From Alentia gelatinosa (taxonomy: Eukaryota > Annelida > Polychaeta > Phyllodocida > Polynoidae): a stretch of 64,000 bases of DNA. The stretch is from NCBI GenBank assembly GCA_950022655.1, contig OX465589.1, positions 26,527,626 to 26,591,625 on the forward strand. The letters are read 5' to 3'. The notes below the pieces were generated by a model. That model made no database searches and was not told where the DNA came from. It saw nothing but the letters and a program-made list of their open reading frames with translations. The stretch's first letter is position 1, and each line of letters begins with the position of its first letter. The translations under genes were made by a program, and so were the position numbers. Shown piece after piece: positions 22,145 through 31,591 of this stretch.

Positions 22145-23755
22145 ATGCTCTGGCTATTCTTGTGTCTGATAGCTGGTTCTGTGCATGTATCTATCGAATC
22201 AAGCATCGATTGTGGTATCCGCTATTTCAACCTCAACATCACAAACAACACATTTTATCGGTACAAATTAGATGCACCACCGACAGGACAACTAATGCTG
22301 AACTACACCACCACATTCAGTAAAGATAAATGTTGTCCTATAGTGGCCTTTGAGACAGATGTTTCACTAAAATACAGCCATGCTGATCCAATAGAGGGGT
22401 GTTATAAAAGAAATTTTGACAACATCGTATTCGCCAGTCAGTATTATATATATGGTAAACCGGGCTATGAGTCCTCCGGGTGTGAATCTGTTGGAGATGT
22501 TTATATTTGCAGAGGAACTAGAAATTTCAATATCGGTAGTGAAGCTTATTGGTGGATTGACATTGGTTACTCATGCAAAGAAAAACAACACATTTCTATG
22601 TCTATTGATATGCAATTTCAATGTAACTTCCCAACAGAATGTGAGGAAATTAAGTATCCCTTTTGCCGGGATTTATTAAATTACACACACATTTCATATC
22701 CAAATACACTTGGAATGGTAAAACAGGATTCTGCAGATAGTGTCTTACAAACTGCTCTTCGAGCTCGGAAGTATTTCTCATGCTATAAATATGCAGTTGA
22801 ATATTTATGTTATTCTCTTTTCCCAAAATGTAATAGGGGTAGGCCATTCATACCATGTAGAAAAATGTGTGATGAAGTTGTAAAAGGATGCAGGGCAATT
22901 CTGGTCCTGTTGAGGCAACCTCTCTACTGTGGGATATACACAGATAGCATAGACCCAAATGTGTGTTATTATAAAACTGTACAATGTCCTAAACAAGAGC
23001 GACTTAGCTTCGGCAAAATAACGGAAACTGGAGTTTTCCCTTTAAATACAACCAAATACTCTTGTGATGATGGATATAGACTTGAGGGTGATATGGTCAG
23101 AACATGCATGTACAGTGGGAACTGGAATGGATCAGAACCAAAATGTGTTGCTATTTTCACACAAACTAAACTCTTGGGAATAATAACTGGGGGAGTGCTG
23201 CTCTGCATCCTTCTGATTATATTTACCATATGTATATACTTTCGAGAGAATATCAAATTGTTTATCGCTTACAACGGTTTCCTTACAAACAATTTCTATC
23301 GTGTTACACAGGAAAGAGAAAAACTCTATCTCTCTTGCAGCACCCAGGATTATGAGAGACTTGAAAACCAATTCATTCCTAAAATGAAAGCAGAGCTGTT
23401 ACATTGGGACATAAAAACATACCAAGAGAGTTTTTCTGGTGAAACCAACATCATTACAGTTAGACAGAGAGGAGTGTGGGAGAGCACCGCTGTCATTGCT
23501 TTACTAACAATAAACTACACTAACAGCGCGAGGTGCATGGCCGACTTCTCAGAATGCCAGACAAAGTCTCTCCTCCGGCCACAGTTCAGGTTCTTAAATA
23601 TTTTAGATGAAGAAAGTGCTCACTTGCAGGGACACCCAGCCTTGATTAATGTTTTGCCTGAAGCAATGAGAACATATGTTGAAAACAGGGTATACTTAAC
23701 TGTTGGTGAAACACAGTTTTGGTGTAAACTGCGAAGAGGACTTGCAAACAATTAA
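22145..23755 (+). CDS. TIR receptor 1: Frizzled CRD-Sushi-TM-TIR, intact
   Basis: Single coding exon, 536 aa from the ATG at 22,145. That start gives a clean signal peptide (MLWLFLCLIAGSVHVS); an upstream in-frame extension exists but is probably spliced-out or UTR sequence. Domains: an unrecognised N-terminal module with eight cysteines (residues 20-160); a Frizzled-type CRD at 166-274 with exactly ten cysteines (166, 174, 213, 222, 229, 238, 242, 249, 262, 274); one Sushi/CCP at 281-334 with four cysteines and YSCDDGYRLEGDMVRTC; a TM helix at about 343-365; a TIR domain at about 393-534. TIR box 2 is QESFSG and box 3 is QFW. The usual W-x3-E motif reads R463...D467. Fz CRDs bind Wnt-type lipids or proteins and TIR domains recruit adaptors such as MyD88. 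The ligand and pathway here are unknown. AATAAA lies 20 bp past the stop. Confidence 0.9.
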   Translation: MLWLFLCLIAGSVHVSIESSIDCGIRYFNLNITNNTFYRYKLDAPPTGQLMLNYTTTFSKDKCCPIVAFETDVSLKYSHADPIEGCYKRNFDNIVFASQYYIYGKPGYESSGCESVGDVYICRGTRNFNIGSEAYWWIDIGYSCKEKQHISMSIDMQFQCNFPTECEEIKYPFCRDLLNYTHISYPNTLGMVKQDSADSVLQTALRARKYFSCYKYAVEYLCYSLFPKCNRGRPFIPCRKMCDEVVKGCRAILVLLRQPLYCGIYTDSIDPNVCYYKTVQCPKQERLSFGKITETGVFPLNTTKYSCDDGYRLEGDMVRTCMYSGNWNGSEPKCVAIFTQTKLLGIITGGVLLCILLIIFTICIYFRENIKLFIAYNGFLTNNFYRVTQEREKLYLSCSTQDYERLENQFIPKMKAELLHWDIKTYQESFSGETNIITVRQRGVWESTAVIALLTINYTNSARCMADFSECQTKSLLRPQFRFLNILDEESAHLQGHPALINVLPEAMRTYVENRVYLTVGETQFWCKLRRGLANN

Positions 23756-23774
23756 GCACCTCAGGTGATAGAGT

Positions 23775-23780
23775 AATAAA
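23775..23780 (+). terminator. AATAAA poly(A) signal of receptor 1
   Basis: AATAAA begins 20 bp after the TAA stop, implying a very short 3' UTR. Conserved at 38,147-38,152 in copy 2. Confidence 0.6.
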
Positions 23781-23951
23781 TCAATAGCATAACACATATA
23801 TCTACCAAAATATTTTGACTGAATTTCAATGTGAATATCTCAACAGAATTTCACTTAGGATAATTTTGTATACGGCTAGGAAATGCATCATGCAACCCTG
23901 CCACACCATATGAAATGACAATTTCTAATTATAGATTTAGGAAGAAATTGT

Positions 23952-24187
23952 GTATAAAGACGGGGAGTATCAATGTTCACCTCCTTCGTCCACCGCTTGC
24001 GACCACATAATAGAGAGACAAGGGAAGCGGACACGGGGAGGTTCCCGCGTCCTGCTGCGTACCCTACTTTAGGCGTGTTTGATTGGCTGAGGCGTGCACG
24101 TGACCCTCAGCGGCGCTTCTTATTGGTTGTTGCCGCTTGGCGCATCCCGCCAGGCGTTCGACTATTCGTCTGAGTTCGCATTTCTGA
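23952..24187. mobile_element. 236-bp GC-rich insert flanked by 15-bp direct repeats
   Basis: Present in unit 1 and absent from unit 2 (single site near 38,310). It is flanked by the perfect repeat TTAGGAAGAAATTGT (23,937-23,951 and 24,188-24,202), the size expected for LINE-mediated insertion. The insert is GC-rich against AT-rich surroundings. It carries two inverted CCAAT boxes (gattggctg, tattggttg), a CACGTG E-box and a gtataaag at one edge, so it looks like promoter DNA or a SINE-like retrocopy. No tRNA-like A/B boxes recognised. Confidence 0.65.
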
Positions 24188-25066
24188 TTAGGAAGAAATT
24201 GTATTTGCATCTGTTCGGGAATTCTTCTGACCAGTGTGTTCTTCTGTGGAATAGTAACAGCAAGATGCTCCTGATAGTTTGTTATTGTATCAGACAAGAT
24301 AGATTTATGAAACAATGTCAGATCTTAAACGGAAGCTTGGGGCTTTACATCGAGATCACCAGATATATGAACAATTCCAATAGGTAATACATTGATGCCA
24401 ATAGGCATATCAGGATTAGATTAAATCCTCCTTTAAATAAAAAAAGTGATAGATGGTAATAAGATAAAGGCAGGAAATTTCATGTAATCTTCTTTAGGTG
24501 ACTACAATGAAGAGCCATATGTATTAATATAAGTTGTATCAATCTCTTTAAGCTGGGCACTGCCGCTATTCATTGTGGATACAAATTTATGTTATCTCAT
24601 AATTCATTTCCAAGAAAAAGAGGTGATTGTTCAAACTTCCCTCCATGGTGATATGATTTGAAGTTTATCTTTATTTTTTTCAAAATTCTTAGGTCACAAT
24701 TCAACAATACTATTGGTTTTCAATAGTGACCCTCCATAGTCTGGATGTTCTCATAGAGAGTATTTAGCTTCTTGTGTGTGCTTATGAATATATAAGTAAC
24801 ATATAGTATTATATAAGAAAAAATTAGATGAGGTGATACAAGTTACTCTTAGTGCATCTCTCATTTGGTATGAACAACTCATAGCTTTCTTCAGTGGTGG
24901 TCGGAGTAAACCAAGTACAAATTCAGCAATTTTACACATGAACTTTTATTTTTTCTTTGAATAATCTAAACTACACAAAATGTGTCTGTATTTATAGCTT
25001 GGAGACACATGTATTTTCGACATTCTTCCTGTTCCATTACATTTATGATGATGAGTATACAAACAG

Positions 25067-25507
25067 ATGGTACTGGTAGGTATCTTATTTCTGAATTTCT
25101 TTTCTGCACAATCAGATGCAGCACCAGGTGTCCCATATGCTGCTCTACATACACCTGAGAATGCTGCTGGTGATCCTCAAGGAGCAGATACTGACCCTGC
25201 ACCTGATATGTTTGTCACTCCTGCTCGTCCCGGTCAACATCACCACTTTGTTAACCTGACCATCACTAAATTCAGTGAGGAACAGAAGGAGGATATCATC
25301 TTGTTCTTTCTACATAATCCAGAACTATATGCCAAGTGGTCAACTGCATTCTGGGACATCAAACACAAGGACCTGCTGTGGGAACAGCAGGCGAAACGGA
25401 TTGGCGGGCCTGATGGGGAACTCTGCACTAGGTACCTCAGTATGTGGATCAGACTTTTCCAAATCCACCTGGTTCCAGGAATCTGGGCTGAGGTGTCGAC
25501 AAGTTGA
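25067..25507 (+). pseudogene. Harbinger-associated MADF/Myb-like protein, fragment
   Basis: The open frame contains TKFSEEQKEDIILFFLHNPE, then LYAKWSTAFWDIKHKDLLWE and RIGGPDGELCTRYLSMWIRL. This fits a MADF (Myb/SANT-like) DNA-binding domain, often the second gene of Harbinger transposons. The Ala/Pro/Thr-rich part before it (DAAPGVPYAALHTPENAAGD) is shared with 42,590-42,735. The true N-terminus is replaced by unrelated sequence, and the frame breaks after the MADF domain. Probably dead. Confidence 0.6.
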
Positions 25508-25779
25508 AGCCTCAAGACAGATGAATCTGGGATCAGTTCTAGTTCCTGTTGCTGCACCTGGCAGACCCAGCATGGACAAGACCATGGAAAAAGAGTAACA
25601 ATGCTGCTGCCTCTGCCACACGGACAACATTGACTACTTCATGTGCATCTGCTACTTCAACTGGTTAATGTCCTTAACAATTTGGACATAGGTATTGTAT
25701 TTTCCAATGGGATGTTGTATGGACTGGCAAGCTATTATATTGCTTATACATTTATATCCTTGTTATGTGTGCCAGGGCC

Positions 25780-26328
25780 CCGTTGCTCCAGGATTACGAC
25801 AGAGTTGCGGATCGCAGAATAGCGATCCGAGGGCCAAAACGTTGCTCCAGATATTTTGCGGATCTTGTCGCAATCGCATAGGCGCATAGCCGCGTAAAAT
25901 ACGGCTTTTAGCGATACTTTTTACGCGGACCTTCACAGCACTGCGGATCGTAGCGCTGTAGGTTAAATACAGCCTTGTCTGATATTTCAAATAACGATCC
26001 ATGGTGGAACCACCAACCCCTGCCCCTTGTTCTTTTACCTATAGGAAATAGCGATCCACACCACCAGGTGTCAGATCAGTTTTAACTATTGTGCCATTTG
26101 TATTTAATTAAAGAACTAATTAATCTTCCTCTGTCACATTCAATATGTGCCCCTGAATTGTTGTATCGTAATCGCATCGTAAAAATTAGCGATACCGCGG
26201 ATATATAGCGATACAATCCGATATTACTGTAGCAACACTTTTTTAGTCGGATCGCTAAAGTAATAGTAAAAATAAAATTGTGATTAGATTATAGCTAGCG
26301 ATACCACAAAAACAGGAGCAACGGGGCC
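25780..26328. mobile_element. Harbinger-type MITE (CWG target), filled in unit 1
   Basis: About 550 bp with inverted ends GGCCCCGTTGCTCC and GGAGCAACGGGGCC, flanked by CAG on both sides. Unit 2 keeps the empty site (gtgtgcctggcgaac, near 42,860), which gives CTG there and so a CWG target, as in many Harbinger families. The interior is dominated by gcgatcc and agcgata repeats. No coding capacity. Confidence 0.75.
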
Positions 26329-27414
26329 CAGGCGAACTATGATATTGCTGATAATTGCTGATATATTTCCTTGTTGGCTTGTGAAACTGATGCCTTGTGA
26401 AACCAATGTATGATGAGTCTCATTATTGTACATATTATCCAAGATGTTTATTGTTAATAAATTGTTTAACTTAAGTTCACTCTCATCGTTTTTCTTCATA
26501 AATATTTGCATATTGATTGAACTGTAAAAGTTGTACATAAGGATAATTTTTTTGGATTTACTTCGAATTTTCTACTTAGTTAGAACTTCAAATTTACCAC
26601 TTAATTAGAGCCTGGAATAATGCAAGTTTAAGATATAATAATGCAAGTAACACTTAGGCGAATAGAGGAAGAGAGACATCAAATACATGAGCAAAATCAT
26701 GTTCTTGAGCAGCGTCATGTTCCAACCCTTTGCAACCCTTGACACTGTTCTGCTTCTGCTCAATAATCAGTGTTGCAAGTATGCAGACAAGAACAACATG
26801 AGCTGTTCACCATTATGAAAGCCACTGCTGGTGCTGTGTACTATATATAAAGTTGCTGCTTCTTCAACACAAAGAGAAAGACTGAGGAAGCCTTACGGAG
26901 CGCACTTTTATACCTAAGGTACGCCGTCAGGAAACTGACGTGAAGCTGTTGGGATGCAGACCAGGGGGAGGGATCACGTTTGGCCGTAACTAACCTTAAG
27001 CCACCTTAACCCGACCTGTGTATTAAAAGTGATTGTAAGTGAACGGGAGCTGAGTCGTGAACAATGTATGTGGCCTTATGTCGACATAAACTCATCAGCG
27101 ACCTGTTGGGTTTTGAAGGTAAGTTGACGCACAGCATGCCAACCAGACCCCGACAAGACCATGTTGATATACAGCAGCCTCAACTCGACATGGTGCACCT
27201 TAAATCGAAGGCCTAATTTAGGCAGAGCGTGCGAAAACCGGAAAAATGCCAGAGAAGTTCCATGGCTACTTACAATTCGCCCAAATTCAATGCCAGAATG
27301 GTCAGGGTGATGGTGTAAACCTAGCATTAGATAGACAATATTCACCTGGCCACTTCTGGGAAAAGAACAGTATTCTATGAGACACCTTGAACTCTAGTCA
27401 TTGTAAGGTAAATT

Positions 27415-27594
27415 ATCATATACCACTGATGTATATACACTGTAAATATGCACTGTTTCACCATATAACGCAAAAATACCTTGCAGGACAGTGTTCCCTA
27501 CGGCAAAGTAGGGAACACTGTTCCAAACACCTCAACCAAAACATTAGTTGTTATGCCAAATTTAGTTAATTATCTTTATTAATTTTGGGTATGA
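27415..27594. mobile_element. Family H MITE fragment at duplication breakpoint (unit 1)
   Basis: Partial second hairpin (tatacactgtaaatatgcac; gacagtgttccctacggcaa / agggaacactgttc). It aligns with 44,386-44,568 and is cut at gggtat, where unit 2 starts. The duplication junction therefore falls inside a MITE. Confidence 0.65.
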
Positions 27595-28313
27595 GGATGA
27601 GCCATTGTTACCTCAGCTGGCATAGTGGGGTAGTTCAGATTCCTCTGCTGTCCCTGCACCTAGACAAATAGTCATCTTGCCCTTAATACACAAAAAGCTA
27701 CAAGGTAAATATTCCTGCACCTGTGTGCTGTGACCTACATGTGAGTTGTTGCTGTTATCCCTTTTGATACCCATGACTTAACTGCAGAAGGTGGCAAATG
27801 TCTCCAAAGTCATGTGAATTAAAACAAATTTTACACATAGTTCACTAATTCAAAAGTCATGCAAATTATTTATTACTGTAGTTATAATGGAATTCTAAAT
27901 TTCAATTGAATACTAAGAAATCAGCAGCATCTTGCATCAGTTAGATTGTTTTGTCACCATCACCATTTTCCCTGATCATACTCTTTAACACTTGCATTGG
28001 CCATCTATGTATTGGAATATCAATTTCCAAACAGATTATTTGTTCCCTGATGTGTGTACATTTGTGATACTACACAAATACTAAATGATGTTTTATATAA
28101 GTATTGAGTATCTGGCTAACTGGTATTATGTACTGTTTCCTGTAACTTTGAAAGATCTTATGTATGATAATCAGAAGTACAGGTTATGTTGATATTGTTG
28201 TGAATACAGGAACCTATTTTTCTTTCAGTTCATTGGACATCTCTCTCAAGAATCACAGGACAGATAAACAGTGCAACATAAACCTCTGTGATGTAACACC
28301 TTCAAAAGCAGCT

Positions 28314-29174
28314 ATGCTCTGGCTATTCTTGTGTCTGATAGCTGGTTCTGTGCATGTATCTATCGAATCAAGCATCGATTGTGGTATCCGATATTTCAAA
28401 CTCAACATCACAAACAACACATTTTATCGGTACAAATTAGATGCACCACCGACAGGACAACTAATGCTGAACTACACCACCACATTCTGTAAAGATAAAT
28501 GTTGTCCTATAGTGGCCTTTGAGACAGATGTTTCACTAAAATACAGCCATGCTGATCCAATAGAGGGGTGTTATAAAAGAAATTTTGACAACATCGTATT
28601 CGCCAGTCAGTATTATATATATGGTAATCTGAGGTATGAGTCTTCAGGGTGTAAATCTGTTGGAGATGTTTATATCTGCAGAGGAACTAGAAAATTCAAT
28701 ATCGGTAGTGAAGCTCATTGGTGGATTGACATTGGTTACTCATGCAAAGAAAAAAAATACATTTCTATGTCTATTGATATGCAATTTCAATGTAACTTTC
28801 CAACAGAGTGTGAGGAAATTAAGTACCCCTTTTGCCGGGATTCATTAAATTACACACACACTTCATATCCAAATACACTTGGAATGGTAAAACAGAGTTC
28901 TGCATATGAACTCTTGCAAATTGCTTCTGTAGCCAGGAAGCATTTCCCATGCTATAGATATGCTGTTGAATACGCATGTTTTTCTCTTTTCCCAAAATGT
29001 AATAGGGGTAGGCCATTCATACCATGTAGAAAAATGTGTGATGAATTTGTAAAAGGATGCAGGGCGATTCTGTACAAGGTGAATCAACCTATCTACTGTG
29101 GGATGTACACGGATAGCATAGACTCAAATGTGTGTTATTATAAAACTGTACAATGTCCTAAACAAGAGCGGAAA
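28314..29174 (+). pseudogene. TIR receptor 2, 5' part (split by LINE)
   Basis: Paralogue of receptor 1: signal peptide, N-terminal module and complete 10-cysteine Frizzled CRD, open to the insertion. Differences cluster at the CRD (for example around 28,905-28,960 and 29,075-29,100). The reading frame leaves homology at PKQER and then runs into T-rich DNA, with a stop at 29,192. Both LINE flanks also lack 22 bp that receptor 1 has at 23,002-23,023, so the gene was frameshifted before the LINE arrived. A secreted Fz-CRD fragment could in principle still be made. Confidence 0.85.
29166..29174 (+). repeat. LINE target-site duplication, left
   Basis: GAGCGGAAA, repeated at 37,391-37,399 immediately after the poly(A) tail. 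Confidence 0.75.
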
Positions 29175-29246
29175 TTTTTTTTAAATTTTTAAATTTTTTT
29201 TTAAAATTTTAAATTTTTTTTTTTTTTTTTCTTCAATTTTCAATTT

Positions 29247-29292
<46 letters not shown>
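29175..29292. repeat. T-rich tract at LINE 5' junction
   Basis: Imperfect T/A tract ending in a T homopolymer of about 50 before ggggaacgtcatgac. It could be element 5' sequence, an inverted poly(A) from twin priming, or an assembly artefact in a homopolymer. Confidence 0.7.
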
Positions 29293-29296
<4 letters not shown>

Positions 29297-29537
29297 GGGG
29301 AACGTCATGACACCGCTGCAGTGTTAGTACGTTCGCGGCCTCGGCTGGGGCAAAATTCTCATACTATATGGATTATAACTTACTGTTTTCTCGGAAATCA
29401 GTCCATAAGACCTGTGAACACTCAAAGACACTGAAGAATAAGTCAAGGTGAGGTTTAATATAACCAATGCAATACGCTGATCAAGTTAGGACGAACTGCC
29501 TTTGTTGACTTTGACATTCCGGTATTATCGCTCAACG

Positions 29538-30921
29538 ATGTCATCGGAGGAAGAGGATTCTGCATACTATAGGGCCCGATCTCCGCCTAGCAAAGGTAAG
29601 CGGGGACGACCTAAAACGGATAGCCTATCTAAAAAGCTAGACTCTGTCCTGGTACGGCTAGGGAAGATGGAGAAAAACATTGAAACTATCAGTATATCAG
29701 AAAACCGTTGACAGAATTGAAGGTCAGGTTAAATCTATTCAACATGAGTTAGGCTTAACAGATATCCGTTCAACGGAAAATAAACATAACATAGCTGTTC
29801 TTCTAGAAAAAGACGATCATACAAGGCTTTCATTACAGGAAAACAAGGACGTTATTGAAAAAAACGAGAAAGCTTTGAAAGACTTGAAAGTTCAGGTGGA
29901 CAGGTTGGGAGAATTGGGTGGTAGCAAAGGCCTCTCCGGTAAAACTTTAAACGCAGATGACAAACTGAGGTATGATCTGAATAATCTGCAAAATGAGTTG
30001 AACAAGCGCAGCTTAGTTTTCTCAGGTATCGCTGAAAGGCGTAACGAAAGGCTGAAGTTGACAATATCGGAAATTGTCTCGAATATGGGCATTACACTAG
30101 AGGCCTATGACATCGAAGCGGTTAAACGTGTAGGCGTCTATTCCGCCTCCGGCCGACCTAGAGACGTCAAAGTGTCGTTCTACAGTCTGGAAACAAAGGA
30201 TGAGATTTTCTATCGAAAAAACTACATTAGGGCTATTCCTGCATGTAAAGAGATTTGGATTTCAGAAGATCTCACAACGTCCACTAAACGCCATAGAGCG
30301 ATTCTGAAAACAGTTGTGGAATTTGCCGTTGACAGAAAGATCGACGCTAGGTTGGTGGGGGACACGGTCATTGTTGATGGCTTGCGATATGGGCCAGGTC
30401 AGCTGGGTCACTTACCAGAGAAAATATCCCTAGAAAAGGTTCATACCCGTTGTGAGGGTGACACAATTTATTTTCAGGGCAGTTTTTCCCCTCTTTCAAA
30501 CTTCTATCCTGCTACCTTTAAATTCGGAACGCAAAGTTACATTTCTGCCGAACAAGCGTACGCCCACAGCAAGGCGGTATCTGCTAATAATGGCCAGGCA
30601 GCAAATCTCATCATGCGCGAGAGTGACCCATATAAGATCAAGGAGTTAGGAGGCATGGTTAAAAGCTCACCGAACTGGAGAAACGAAGCCTTGGGAATAA
30701 TGGAAAGGATTCTAAAAGCCAAATTTGAACAAAATGAAACCCTAAGAGACAAATTGTTGGCTACTCAAGATATCAAGTTGGTCGAAGCCACTCGGAGCTC
30801 CTTCTGGGCTTCAGGCAAAACATTTAGTGAATTGCGACGCAACAAGACAGTGACAGGATACAACCATCTCGGAAAGCTCCTTGAGAAGACAAGGCGTGTC
30901 CTTACCCCATCGGATGAGTAA
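29538..30921 (+). pseudogene. LINE ORF1: coiled coil + RRM-like + NADAR domain (one frame break)
   Basis: The N-terminal part (ATG 29,538, MSSEEEDSAYYRARSPPSKG) stops at 29,711. The rest continues in the +1 frame from about 29,690 to TAA 30,919-30,921. Joined it would be about 460 aa. The second part has a coiled coil (29,700-29,930), an L1-ORF1p-like RRM and C-terminal fold (30,004-30,384: SLVFSGIAERRNERLKL; EIWISEDLTTSTKRHRAI), then a NADAR domain at about 30,463-30,903 (IYFQGSFSPLSNFYPATF; YISAEQAYAHSKA; LKAKFEQNETLRDKLLATQD; SSFWASG; GYNHLGKLLEKTRR). ORF1 proteins bind element RNA. NADAR domains act on ADP-ribose or N-glycosidic bonds. The frame break may be a mutation in this copy or a +1 recoding site. 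Confidence 0.78.
30463..30903 (+). other. NADAR domain within LINE ORF1
   Basis: All family blocks are visible in order: an F-x-G-x-F-S-P-L-S-N-F-Y start, the E-Q-A-Y helix with K, the K-F...L-L-A-T segment, V-E-A..S-S-F-W-A-S-G, and G-Y-N-H-L-G-K-L-L. The typical family form near the tryptophan is D-x-x-W-G-x-G; here it is S-S-F-W-A-S-G, so catalytic competence is uncertain. Family knowledge: NADAR proteins include E. coli YbiA, and some reverse ADP-ribosylation of guanine in DNA. Confidence 0.8.
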
Positions 30922-31591
30922 AAACGGTTTGGATTTTGAATCTTTAAAGTGTATTACCAATATTTCCATATCGTGTGCCATGAACTCGCCTGTTATTATA
31001 GTAACTGACTCTAGAGGCAGACGTCTCCAACGGTATATTGAAAAGAACAATTATTTTCAATCTGAAATATCAGTCACGTTATGGCAAGTAGCACATACTA
31101 TTGTTCGGCTCCAGAGACAGCATCCAAATCACCAATTTATATTAATGGCAGGCATTAATGACATAACCACGAAAAAGGGCCCACACATCTCAATGTTATT
31201 CCCCACGTCACAGGATTTAGAGAGGGAATTGACAGACACATTATGGGAAGTGAATTATTATTTTATGCGTGTCATACCACACACAAATGTCATTTATGCA
31301 CCTATGTCAGGGCTCGACTACAAACGTTATGTAGGCTATGGCATCGAGGCCCAACAGACTGTCATTAATGAGGGAGTATTACTAGTGAACAAATTTATTA
31401 TCCGGCTTAATGAAGACAGAGTAAATCCAACCCCATGGGTTTCGCAATTTGTTCACCCTAACAGGCGAGGGGTCGGCAGGCCTGTATATTCCTTGCTAAC
31501 AGATGGTCTACACCCCTCAGATTTTCTGCTCCAACAATGGGCAAGGCAAATTGTGAAGGTGGTTAAGAAGAAAAACAACGCTCTCGAATAA
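30914..31591 (+). CDS. LINE accessory ORF: SGNH/GDSL-type hydrolase
   Basis: 225 aa from the ATG at 30,914, which overlaps the ORF1 stop by 8 nt (ATGAGTAA), suggesting reinitiation or coupled translation. SGNH blocks are present: VTDSRGRRL (Ser33 as nucleophile), AGINDIT (Asn82, Asp83) and TDGLHPSD (Asp197, His200). Esterase-like domains are known in ORF1 proteins of CR1 and related LINEs; a separate ORF after a NADAR-bearing ORF1 is less usual. The substrate is unknown; in such LINEs the domain is thought to act on lipids or membranes. The frame is intact. Confidence 0.8.
   Translation: MSKNGLDFESLKCITNISISCAMNSPVIIVTDSRGRRLQRYIEKNNYFQSEISVTLWQVAHTIVRLQRQHPNHQFILMAGINDITTKKGPHISMLFPTSQDLERELTDTLWEVNYYFMRVIPHTNVIYAPMSGLDYKRYVGYGIEAQQTVINEGVLLVNKFIIRLNEDRVNPTPWVSQFVHPNRRGVGRPVYSLLTDGLHPSDFLLQQWARQIVKVVKKKNNALE

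Larger units (their letters stand above)
21451..27594 (+). repeat. Tandem segmental duplication, unit 1
   Basis: About 6.1 kb containing receptor gene 1 and Harbinger relics. The left edge (atgagcca...cctcagctggcatagtgg) recurs at 27,595. The right edge (catataacgcaaaaatacc ... aattttgggtat) recurs at 44,440-44,568. Nearly the whole unit aligns with unit 2 apart from insertions and deletions. Confidence 0.85.
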
